6,368 nt of DNA, from contig JAACTI010000098.1 in the NCBI GenBank assembly GCA_009993495.1, forward strand, positions 6,778-13,145, given 5' to 3'. Source of the stretch: Deltaproteobacteria bacterium. Its GTDB lineage: Bacteria; Desulfobacterota; Desulfuromonadia; Desulfuromonadales; Geopsychrobacteraceae. Shown piece by piece: positions 1-5,620 of this stretch. The position numbers and the translations under genes are program-made. The stretch's first letter is position 1, and each line of letters begins with the position of its first letter. Below the pieces are notes generated by a model, which saw nothing but the letters and a program-made list of their open reading frames with translations, was not told the DNA's origin and ran no database searches.

Positions 1-66
1 ATCAATTTTTTGCGCACAACCGCTAACAACGATTAACAAGGTCAAAAATAGAAGCACGCGGCTCAC
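1..66 (-). CDS. 5' end of a lipoprotein gene (truncated by the window edge)
   Basis: Only the first 22 codons are visible, reading leftwards off the window. They encode a classic type II signal peptide: a short basic start (MSRV), a hydrophobic core (LLFLTLLIVV) and a lipobox VSGC at residues 14-17, followed by AQKID. Cys17 would be the lipidated first residue of the mature protein, which would be anchored in the inner or outer membrane. The GTG start at 66-64 is chosen because GGAGG (76-72 on the minus strand) lies 5 nt upstream. An in-frame ATG at 78-76 would add four residues but has no good ribosome binding site of its own. The gene is divergent from the glutaredoxin gene, so both are presumably expressed from the AT-rich stretch between them. 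The mature protein lies outside the window and its function cannot be judged. Confidence 0.75.
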   Translation of the reverse strand, partial: MSRVLLFLTLLIVVSGCAQKID

Positions 67-71
67 AATTT

Positions 72-76
72 CCTCC
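72..76 (-). promoter_or_regulatory. Ribosome binding site of the lipoprotein gene
   Basis: GGAGG on the minus strand, 5 nt before the GTG codon at 66-64. It favours that GTG over the in-frame ATG at 78-76, whose first base lies inside this site. Confidence 0.65.
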
Positions 77-96
77 ATCAAAAAAAATCTTTAGGG

Positions 97-124
97 TTGC
101 ACCCCGACAAAAACAGGCTAGACT
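97..124 (+). promoter_or_regulatory. Candidate sigma-70 promoter for the glutaredoxin gene
   Basis: TTGCAC (97-102) and TAGACT (119-124) are separated by 16 bp and resemble -35 and -10 boxes. Transcription would start near 131, leaving a leader of about 50 nt before the ATG at 181. The assignment rests on motif resemblance only. Confidence 0.35.
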
Positions 125-165
125 TGGCCCCCGCGTTAAAAATCCAGCGCAACGACTTTCAACCC

Positions 166-171
166 AGGAGG
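166..171 (+). promoter_or_regulatory. Ribosome binding site that fixes the glutaredoxin start
   Basis: A perfect AGGAGG lies 9 nt before the ATG at 181. It decides the start: the same frame is open back to a TTG at 97, but the 28 extra residues have no homology to glutaredoxins, and that TTG lies inside the candidate -35 box. Confidence 0.85.
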
Positions 172-180
172 TTCACTTTC

Positions 181-432
181 ATGGCTCAGGTAGATATTTA
201 CACCAAGAATTATTGCTCATTCTGTCATCGCGCCAAAGATTTGCTGAAAATCAAAAATGTCGACTTTACGGAATATGACGTGACCCACAACCGGGAACTC
301 GAAGAACAAATGCGCACCCGCTCAGGCCGCCGCAGCGTACCGCAAATTTTTATTGATGACCAGCATATTGGTGGTTGCGACGAGCTATTTGCTCTCGATG
401 AAAAGGGCAAGCTCGATTCACTGCTGGGCTGA
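181..432 (+). CDS. grxC: Glutaredoxin, class I (GrxC-like), CSFC active site
   Basis: This 83-residue protein has the usual length of a bacterial monocluster-size glutaredoxin such as E. coli Grx3. Such proteins reduce protein disulfides and protein-glutathione mixed disulfides in the cytoplasm with electrons from glutathione. The thioredoxin fold is recognisable: a first beta strand VDIYTK, the active site Y11-C12-S13-F14-C15, the cis-proline loop S-V-P-Q-I-F-I-D, and the glutathione-binding H-I-G-G-C-D-E-L segment near the C-terminus. The active site is unusual, because CPYC is the usual class I sequence and here Ser-Phe replaces Pro-Tyr. The ATG is supported by AGGAGG 9 nt upstream. The gene appears monocistronic, with its own promoter upstream and a terminator at its 3' end. 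The family assignment is firm. Whether it acts as a reductase or also binds an iron-sulfur cluster is open. Confidence 0.93.
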   Translation: MAQVDIYTKNYCSFCHRAKDLLKIKNVDFTEYDVTHNRELEEQMRTRSGRRSVPQIFIDDQHIGGCDELFALDEKGKLDSLLG

Positions 433-459
433 AGAATCAGCGCCGGGCAGAAATTTTTT
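421..459 (+). terminator. Probable rho-independent terminator of the glutaredoxin gene
   Basis: GCTGA (428-432) pairs perfectly with TCAGC (437-441) around an AGAA loop. The stem can extend outward to 421 and 450 with bulges at G442 and G447, giving about 12 pairs. A run of six T follows at 454-459. The hairpin's left arm is the last three sense codons plus the TGA stop of the glutaredoxin gene. Confidence 0.6.
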
Positions 460-468
460 GATTGTCAG

Positions 469-496
469 TTGATTTTTTCACACTCGACGTTATATT
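469..496 (+). promoter_or_regulatory. Candidate sigma-70 promoter for the protease gene
   Basis: TTGATT (469-474) and TATATT (491-496) are separated by 16 bp in an AT-rich stretch just after the glutaredoxin terminator. The transcript would start near 503, giving a leader of about 75 nt in which I see no recognisable riboswitch or operator. Confidence 0.4.
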
Positions 497-576
497 TTTT
501 TCACAATTAAACCAGCAAGTGTCGAGATCCCGGATAAGAAAAACTCCCCACAGATAAAAAGGTCGCGTAAATTTTC

Positions 577-1920
577 ATGGCACCGCGAATGACACCCTAC
601 GGCTATTTGCTTTTTTTGTGCGCCCTTCTCATGGCGATGCCGGGTTCGGTAGCCGCCGACGAACGCATCAACCGACCCGCTTATCTCAGCACCTCTCTCG
701 ACCCGCAGCTTTATGATTCCAACTTATGGGAAACCTCCTACCAGGAAAGTCTCGATCAGTTTTATACCTCTGAAACTGAAGATTTCGGCTATGCCCTGGC
801 CGAGGGGCTTGAAAAAACCGTCATCCGTGGGCAGATAAAAGTTCTGCCCGGCTATCGCGCGGAAGATCAGGCAAGTTTCCGCCAGGAAGGAGAACCCGAT
901 TCTTTCCTGGTGTCGATTGATCTGCGTTACACCTATGGGCTTGGCAGCGGCAGTCCGCTGGCGGCCATGGCGACCTTTGGCAGCTGTTTTCTCGCCTCGC
1001 CGGTAAAAATGTTCCATTATACGGCCCTGCTCGAAGGGCGGGTGGTGGTTTACTATATCAACCAGGATCAGGGCAAAATACGCCTGCTGGAGAAAAATTA
1101 CACCAGCGAAAAAAAAATCGGCGGCAGCTTTTTCGAGGCCCAAGAAATGGCCCAGGAGGTCAAATGGATTCGCCGGCTGACGCGAGAAACCCTGGCCGAC
1201 ATGAATCGCCAGATGTTGGCAGAACTTCCACAGGAGCTTTTGCAGCGCTCGGCACGTAAAATTTCCGACGAGCTCAACCGCACGCCCAGTGTGCGGCGTG
1301 GAGTCCGGCCGCCACCTGGCCCCACAACGCCTGCGACCGTCAAGGGCGCGGCCAGGGCAACCAAAGCTCTGGATCTGCCCGATCTGATTCGCCAGGTCAG
1401 CCCGTCAATTTTCAAGGTGCTGACCGAAAACAGCAGCGGCAGCGGCTTCGTTGTTTCAACGCGGGGCTACGCTGTGACCAGTTTGCACGTGGTTGAGGGC
1501 AGCGAAGACATTCGCCTGAAATTCCTCGAAGGGCAACCCCAGAAGGCGCGGGTTATTCTGCAAGACGAACGCCTCGACATTGCGGTTCTGGCCCTGGCCC
1601 CCGAAAACCTGAGGGCCCTGCCTCTGGGGCGCTCTGCCGACCTGAGCCCGGGTGATGCCGCAATTGCCGTGGGTTACGGAGCCGAATTCGGCCTGTCAGT
1701 GGTGCCGACGACCATTACCCGCATCGAAGACTATCAAGGGGTGCCCCTGCTGCGGATTGACACCCAGCTTGAAGCGGGCAATTCCGGTGGCCCCCTCTTG
1801 GATGCCGGTGGCAATGTGGTCGCGATTGAGGTGCGCCGGGCCGAAGGCCAAAAAGAACAGGTCTCTTTTGCCATTCCGATTGACGATGCGCGCCGTATCT
1901 TTGTGCACCTGCTTGACTGA
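577..1920 (+). CDS. Exported trypsin-like (HtrA/S1C-type) serine protease with an unknown N-terminal region
   Basis: The 447-residue product begins with a Sec signal peptide: hydrophobic core at residues 9-21, likely cleavage after SVA near residue 26-27. It should therefore act in the periplasm. Residues about 28-240 match no family I recognise. They include a mildly hydrophobic stretch at 126-145 and a charged, probably helical stretch at 183-236. A Pro/Ala-rich linker (about 240-262) leads to a chymotrypsin-fold protease domain at about 265-447. The catalytic triad is complete: His304 in TSLHVVEG, Asp334 in DERLDIAVLAL, and Ser403 in GNSGGPLLD. The protein ends right after the protease domain, so the PDZ domains of DegP/DegS are missing. 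The start is uncertain. AAAAAGG lies 14 nt before the ATG at 577, which is far, and an in-frame ATG at 589 would still leave a signal peptide. The gene has its own candidate promoter and ends 23 bp from the convergent rpe. Substrates are unknown. Confidence 0.88.
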   Translation: MAPRMTPYGYLLFLCALLMAMPGSVAADERINRPAYLSTSLDPQLYDSNLWETSYQESLDQFYTSETEDFGYALAEGLEKTVIRGQIKVLPGYRAEDQASFRQEGEPDSFLVSIDLRYTYGLGSGSPLAAMATFGSCFLASPVKMFHYTALLEGRVVVYYINQDQGKIRLLEKNYTSEKKIGGSFFEAQEMAQEVKWIRRLTRETLADMNRQMLAELPQELLQRSARKISDELNRTPSVRRGVRPPPGPTTPATVKGAARATKALDLPDLIRQVSPSIFKVLTENSSGSGFVVSTRGYAVTSLHVVEGSEDIRLKFLEGQPQKARVILQDERLDIAVLALAPENLRALPLGRSADLSPGDAAIAVGYGAEFGLSVVPTTITRIEDYQGVPLLRIDTQLEAGNSGGPLLDAGGNVVAIEVRRAEGQKEQVSFAIPIDDARRIFVHLLD

Positions 1921-1950
1921 GGTTTGAGGGACGGCGCTTCCCCTCAACCC
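1921..1950. terminator. Inverted repeat between convergent genes, possible bidirectional terminator
   Basis: TTGAGGG (1924-1930) pairs perfectly with CCCTCAA (1941-1947) around a 10-nt loop. After one mismatch, GG (1921-1922) pairs with CC (1949-1950). The structure fills the 23-bp gap between the protease stop and the rpe stop, and overlaps the rpe stop codon (TGA, 1946-1944). Neither strand has a T run after it, so it is not a classic intrinsic terminator. It may instead block 3' exonucleases or pause polymerase. Confidence 0.4.
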
Positions 1951-2603
1951 GCGGCAGCGTTAACCTTAAGCCCGGCAATGGTTGCCGCATAGTTTTCACT
2001 GCCGAAGACCGCGCTGCCCGCGACAAAGACATGGGCCCCGGCAGCGGCTATCCGCCCAATGTTGTCGAGCTTGACCCCGCCGTCTACTTCCAGCTCAATC
2101 GCCAGGCCACGCTGGTCAATCCTGCGGCGCAGCTGCTCAATTTTCGGCAGGCAGGCGTCAATGAACGACTGGCCGCCGAAACCGGGGTTGACCGACATAA
2201 TCAGCGCCAGATCAAGCTCATCGAGAATGACTTCCAAACTGCCGACCGGCGTTGCCGGGTTAATTGAAACCCCGGCCTTTTTCCCGAGACTTTTAATCAA
2301 CTGCACCGTGCGATGCAAGTGGGCACCCGCTTCCTGATGAACGGTGATAATGTCCGCCCCGGCGCGGGCAAATTCGGGAATATACTGATCAGGGTTTTCG
2401 ATCATCAGATGCACATCAAAGGGGAGATTTGTCGCCGCCCGCAGGCCCGCGACCACCAGGGGGCCAATGGTGATATTGGGCACAAAATGACCGTCCATGA
2501 CATCGACATGGACATAGTCGGCGCCACCGGCGGCAAGGGCGCGCACTTCATCACCCAGACGGGAAAAATCGGCCGACAGGATGGAGGGGGCAATTTTAAT
2601 CAT
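1944..2603 (-). CDS. rpe: Ribulose-phosphate 3-epimerase
   Basis: Interconverts D-ribulose 5-phosphate and D-xylulose 5-phosphate in the cytoplasm, in the pentose phosphate pathway (and the Calvin cycle where present). The 219 residues are full length for this TIM-barrel family. Visible signatures run in order: APSILSADF at the N-terminus; H-V-D-V-M-D-G-H-F-V-P-N with metal ligands His32 and Asp34; His65 in DVHLMIENP; NPATP at 115-119; the phosphate-side loop MSVNPGFGGQSF; and E-V-D-G-G with Asp174, the second catalytic acid. The C-terminal phosphate-binding segment is VAGSAVFG. AAAGGA lies 5 nt before the ATG at 2603. The gene is the last visible member of the minus-strand run, starts 18 nt after the rsmB stop, and ends over the inverted repeat shared with the convergent protease gene. 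All key residues are present and the assignment is firm. Confidence 0.97.
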   Translation of the reverse strand: MIKIAPSILSADFSRLGDEVRALAAGGADYVHVDVMDGHFVPNITIGPLVVAGLRAATNLPFDVHLMIENPDQYIPEFARAGADIITVHQEAGAHLHRTVQLIKSLGKKAGVSINPATPVGSLEVILDELDLALIMSVNPGFGGQSFIDACLPKIEQLRRRIDQRGLAIELEVDGGVKLDNIGRIAAAGAHVFVAGSAVFGSENYAATIAGLKVNAAAG

Positions 2604-2621
2604 GGAAGTCCTTTGTCTTGT

Positions 2622-3986
2622 TCAGATGTTACGCCGCAGCCTTTGAGCGAAAAATGCATCCATGCCGTTATGCCGATGAGGAAAACTGCGGAAGCCCCCC
2701 TGATCGTCAAATAACTCCTGCCAGCTTTCCGGTAAACCGGGGCCGAAAGGTTCAAGGACAAATTCTTTGTGATGCTGTAAAAAATCGGCCATCACGCCGC
2801 TGGTTTCGGCGCGACTGAAGGTGCAGACCGAATAAATCAACCGACCGCCGGGGCGCACCAAGGGGGCGACATTGAAGAGGATTTTGCGTTGCAGGGCCGC
2901 GAGTTTTTGCATATCAGCCGCCTGGCGGCTCCAGCGGATTTCAGGGTTACGCCGCAACACCCCCAGGCCGCTGCAGGGCGCATCGACCAGCACGCAATCG
3001 AAACTGTCGATTTCAAGCTCCGCCGGAAATTCTTCCAAGTCACACAGACGGGCTTCAATGCCCTGACAACCGTTGCGGCGCGCACCCTGTTCGAGAAGAT
3101 TGACCCGTTGTGGATGCTTGTCGAGGGCCAGGATCTGTGCCTGGTTCTGGGTTAAAGCCGCAATCTGGGTGGTTTTTCCGCCCGGCGCGGCACAGGCATC
3201 GAGAATTTTTTCCCCTGGTTGCGGATCCAGCAGATGCGCAATCAACATGCTGGCTTCATCCTGAATTTGATACCAGCCCTCTTCGTTGCCCGGCAAAGGC
3301 TCGCTGCCGCGTTTTTCGATGATCAAACCTTCGGCGGCGTAGCGGCAGGGTCGAAAGTCAAACCCGGCAGTTTGCAGGGCCACCTGATAAGCGGACATTG
3401 TGGTTTTCAGACTGTTGACGCGCAGAGTGAAGGGGGCCGCCTGGGCCAGGGCTTCGGCCAGGGCCCGAGATTCAACATTGGGAAACTGACTCAACAACTC
3501 TTTGGCCAGCCATTTGGGCAGGCTGCACACCTGCTGGAGATAAGCGCTGATCTTTTCGGGCCCTGGCCAGGGCAAGTGGTCGCGTTGCCGTGCGAGTTCT
3601 CGCAAGGTCCCATTGAGTAAGCCTGTCACCCGCTCAAAACCCAGGCGCTTGGCCAACTCAACGGTTTCGTGAACCGCCGCGTGGGGAGGAATGCGTTCGA
3701 GTTCAAGCAGCTGATAAGCCCCGATGCGCAACAAATGGCGCACCGCCGGTTCCAACTTAGCAAAAGGCTGGCGGCTGACCAGGGTCAGGGCGAAGTCGAG
3801 GCGGCCACGCACACGCAGAATGCCGTACACCAGTTCGGTCAGCAGGGCTCGGTCGCGCGGGTCGGTGCCGCGATTGCGCTTGAGCAGCGTATCGAGAGTC
3901 AGGTCGGCATAGGCCCCCAGTTCGACCCGTTGCAATATTTCAAACGCGCCGCGCCGGGCGTCAAGCCCGTAGGTCTCAGTTAGCAA
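2622..3986 (-). CDS. rsmB: 16S rRNA (cytosine-967-C5)-methyltransferase RsmB (Sun/Fmu)
   Basis: Uses S-adenosylmethionine to make m5C967 in 16S rRNA, acting in the cytoplasm on the small subunit. The 454 residues match the family's length. Residues about 8-135 form the NusB-like RNA-binding domain and about 160-454 the Rossmann methyltransferase. The SAM loop is DACAAPGGKT (263-272). Motif IV is DAPCSG with Cys338, used for product release. Motif VI is Y-S-V-C-T-F-S with Cys388, the expected nucleophile; the family usually has TCS here. The C-terminus keeps an H-x-H-N-G-M-D-A-F-F variant of the usual DGFF motif. The start is a TTG immediately after the htpX TAA in the same frame. No other start codon precedes the conserved ARRGAFEIL region, so this TTG is effectively forced. 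AAGGGA inside the htpX end, 11 nt upstream, could serve as ribosome binding site. Expression is probably coupled to htpX. In E. coli the gene also follows fmt. Confidence 0.95.
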   Translation of the reverse strand: MLTETYGLDARRGAFEILQRVELGAYADLTLDTLLKRNRGTDPRDRALLTELVYGILRVRGRLDFALTLVSRQPFAKLEPAVRHLLRIGAYQLLELERIPPHAAVHETVELAKRLGFERVTGLLNGTLRELARQRDHLPWPGPEKISAYLQQVCSLPKWLAKELLSQFPNVESRALAEALAQAAPFTLRVNSLKTTMSAYQVALQTAGFDFRPCRYAAEGLIIEKRGSEPLPGNEEGWYQIQDEASMLIAHLLDPQPGEKILDACAAPGGKTTQIAALTQNQAQILALDKHPQRVNLLEQGARRNGCQGIEARLCDLEEFPAELEIDSFDCVLVDAPCSGLGVLRRNPEIRWSRQAADMQKLAALQRKILFNVAPLVRPGGRLIYSVCTFSRAETSGVMADFLQHHKEFVLEPFGPGLPESWQELFDDQGGFRSFPHRHNGMDAFFAQRLRRNI

Positions 3987-4814
3987 TTAAAGAGCCATCC
4001 CTTCAAGTCGGCGGATACGTTCATCCATGGGCGGATGGGTGGAAAAGAGCGTCTTGAGCCCTCCCCCACGCAGGGGATTAACAATAAACATGTGGGCCGT
4101 GGCTTCATTGACCTGCGCCATAGGGGCCTGACGATTGGCCGTTTCAAGTTTACGCAGAGCACTGGCGAGAAACTGTGGATTGCCACAATAGGCGGCGCCA
4201 CTGGCATCGGCGATATATTCACGCGAACGAGAAATGGCCATCTGCACCAGCATGGCGGCAATGGGGCCGAGAATCATCAGCACAATCATGGCCAGGGGGT
4301 TGCTGTCTTCATCGTCGCGCCCGCCAAAGAACATGGACCACTGGGCCATGTGGGCCAGCCAGGTAATGGCACCGGCGAAGGTCGCGGCAATGGAACCGAT
4401 GAGGATATCGCGATTCTGCACATGGCCCAGTTCGTGAGCCATGACCCCGCTCAGTTCCTCGCGTGAGAGAATCTGCAAAATCCCTTCGGTCGCGGCGACC
4501 ACCGCATGCTCAGGATTACGGCCGGTAGCAAAAGCGTTCGGTGCCTGCTGCGGCAGCAGGTAAACTTTCGGCATCGGCAAGCGATTGCGCTGACACAACT
4601 CGGCGACCACCTGGTACAGGGGGCCCGAAGTCACCTGTTGGCCGCGATACATTTTGACCACCAACCGGTCGGAAAACCAGTAGGAACCAAAATTCATCGC
4701 CCCGGCCGCGATCAGGGCAACTAGCGCACCTCCCTGGCCACCCAGTGTCCCGCCGGCGATAACCAGCACCAGGGTCAGCAGCGTCATTAACAAGATGGTC
4801 TTTGCCGTATTCAT
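3987..4814 (-). CDS. htpX: Membrane zinc metalloprotease HtpX
   Basis: An M48-family inner-membrane endopeptidase whose E. coli relative works with FtsH in clearing misfolded membrane proteins. At 275 residues it is slightly shorter than E. coli HtpX. Two N-terminal membrane segments (about 6-24 and 28-47) precede the cytosolic catalytic part. The zinc site is HELGH (127-131), with the third ligand Glu199 in SRSREYIADA. Two further hydrophobic segments lie at about 138-160 and 172-194. The conserved PNAFATGRNP segment (92-101) and the C-terminal FSTHPPMDERI are present. The ATG at 4814 overlaps the stop of the DUF116 gene as ATGA, with GAGG 7 nt upstream, which indicates coupled translation. 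The gene ends with TAA directly abutting the rsmB start. In E. coli htpX is stress-regulated (Cpx). Here it sits in a housekeeping transcript, so it may be expressed constitutively, which is inference. Confidence 0.96.
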   Translation of the reverse strand: MNTAKTILLMTLLTLVLVIAGGTLGGQGGALVALIAAGAMNFGSYWFSDRLVVKMYRGQQVTSGPLYQVVAELCQRNRLPMPKVYLLPQQAPNAFATGRNPEHAVVAATEGILQILSREELSGVMAHELGHVQNRDILIGSIAATFAGAITWLAHMAQWSMFFGGRDDEDSNPLAMIVLMILGPIAAMLVQMAISRSREYIADASGAAYCGNPQFLASALRKLETANRQAPMAQVNEATAHMFIVNPLRGGGLKTLFSTHPPMDERIRRLEGMAL

Positions 4815-5611
4815 TTTTTTACCTCGTCAGCCTTTTTTGGTTCAGGAACTACGTATTCATTTAACGCCTGCTCCACCTCAGGCAACAACACCTGGGTATT
4901 GAAACAGGGTCCGTTGGGGCGTTTGTTCAAAATACCGATCACCGGCAAGGGGTAAGCGTCGCGGATTCCCGAGGTCAGGTCGCGCTCACACGCGACTGCG
5001 ACGATCAATTTCGGGCGTTTTTCAACGATAATCTTGCGCGCCAGAGTGCCGCCGGTAGCAACGGCCATTTCAATGCCGAATTTCTGCGCCAGTCCCAGCA
5101 GCCCGCTGATATCACATTGACCGCAGCGCACGCATTTTTCCACATCACCGGTAATTTTGATGGCACAATCGAACATTTGAATGCAATGGGGCAGCAGAAT
5201 CAGGGTGCGCGCGGCGGGCACGCGTAATTTGCGCGTATGCACTAACTGGTTGTTCAGGGCGATAAAGGATTGCTGCAGCAGGTCGCGCTCAATGCCCAGC
5301 AACCGCCCGAGGGAAATGATCCCCGGAAAGAGATACCTTACCACCAGGGCGCGCAGGGGTTGGAGCAAAAAGAGATCATGTCCGGTGAGCAAAGTGAGAA
5401 TCAGCAACCCCAAGCCACCGACAATGGCCACCGCCAGCACCGCCAAGATCGCCCCGAAGACCAGCGGCAGAGCGGGATGAATATTTTCCAGCCCGACGCT
5501 GGGTACCCACCAGAGCAGGAAGGCCAGCCCCAGCACCAGGGATCCAGCCGCGCCCAACAGCAGAATAAACAGCCGCTTGCGCGGCTGTTGCCTATGTTCG
5601 CTGTTCGTCAT
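4811..5611 (-). CDS. DUF116 family membrane protein, cysteine-rich
   Basis: This 266-residue protein matches my recollection of the DUF116 family, whose function is unknown. It has a basic N-terminus (R11-K12-R13), two membrane segments (about 14-36 and 46-76), and a soluble domain from about 90. The basic residues before the first segment and the following topology place the soluble domain most likely in the cytoplasm. That domain carries LPHCIQ (Cys143), Cys149, a C-x2-C-x2-C cluster (Cys160, Cys163, Cys166), VACERDL (Cys208) and NGPCFNT (Cys236). Seven cysteines in conserved-looking positions suggest an iron-sulfur cluster or other metal site, which is inference. The ATG at 5611 lies 9 nt after the fmt stop in the same frame. 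The only possible ribosome binding site (GGGAG) is about 14 nt away, so coupling to fmt is likely. A hairpin lies just inside the frame. The stop overlaps the htpX start by 4 nt. Confidence 0.85.
   Translation of the reverse strand: MTNSEHRQQPRKRLFILLLGAAGSLVLGLAFLLWWVPSVGLENIHPALPLVFGAILAVLAVAIVGGLGLLILTLLTGHDLFLLQPLRALVVRYLFPGIISLGRLLGIERDLLQQSFIALNNQLVHTRKLRVPAARTLILLPHCIQMFDCAIKITGDVEKCVRCGQCDISGLLGLAQKFGIEMAVATGGTLARKIIVEKRPKLIVAVACERDLTSGIRDAYPLPVIGILNKRPNGPCFNTQVLLPEVEQALNEYVVPEPKKADEVKK
5568..5589 (-). other. Perfect 9-bp hairpin with GNRA tetraloop inside the DUF116 start region
   Basis: On the mRNA strand AACAGCCGC, loop GCAA, then GCGGCTGTT form a fully paired 9-bp stem. It starts at nucleotide 23 of the reading frame and ends at nucleotide 44. 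It encodes the basic stretch (QPRKR) and the start of the first membrane segment. GCAA is a GNRA-class tetraloop, which stabilises RNA stems. A role in slowing translation or shaping mRNA stability between fmt and DUF116 is possible but unproven. Confidence 0.55.
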
Positions 5612-5620
5612 GAGCGAGAA

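Noticed and set aside
97..180. N-terminal extension of the glutaredoxin to a TTG at 97
   Set aside because: The extra 28 residues have no glutaredoxin homology, and a perfect AGGAGG precedes the ATG at 181.
483..526. CTCGAC (483-488) and GTCGAG (521-526) flanking the protease -10 box as a possible operator
   Set aside because: Only six pairs separated by 32 bp with no extension; likely chance.
724..1143. Minus-strand open frame of 139 codons inside the protease gene
   Set aside because: Antisense to a gene with a signal peptide and clear domain; no ribosome binding site or family resemblance was noticed.
2313..2714. Plus-strand open frame of 133 codons over the rpe/rsmB junction
   Set aside because: Antisense shadow of rpe and rsmB, without known motifs.
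3440..3475. Repeated GCCCTGGCC units within rsmB (and scattered elsewhere in the window)
   Set aside because: They encode Ala-Leu-Ala in a helical segment and reflect preferred codons, not a dispersed repeat family.
4542..4562. Inverted repeat CCTGCTG / CAGCAGG inside htpX
   Set aside because: Explained by the conserved coding run Leu-Leu-Pro-Gln-Gln using CTG and CAG codons; no reason to assign a regulatory role.
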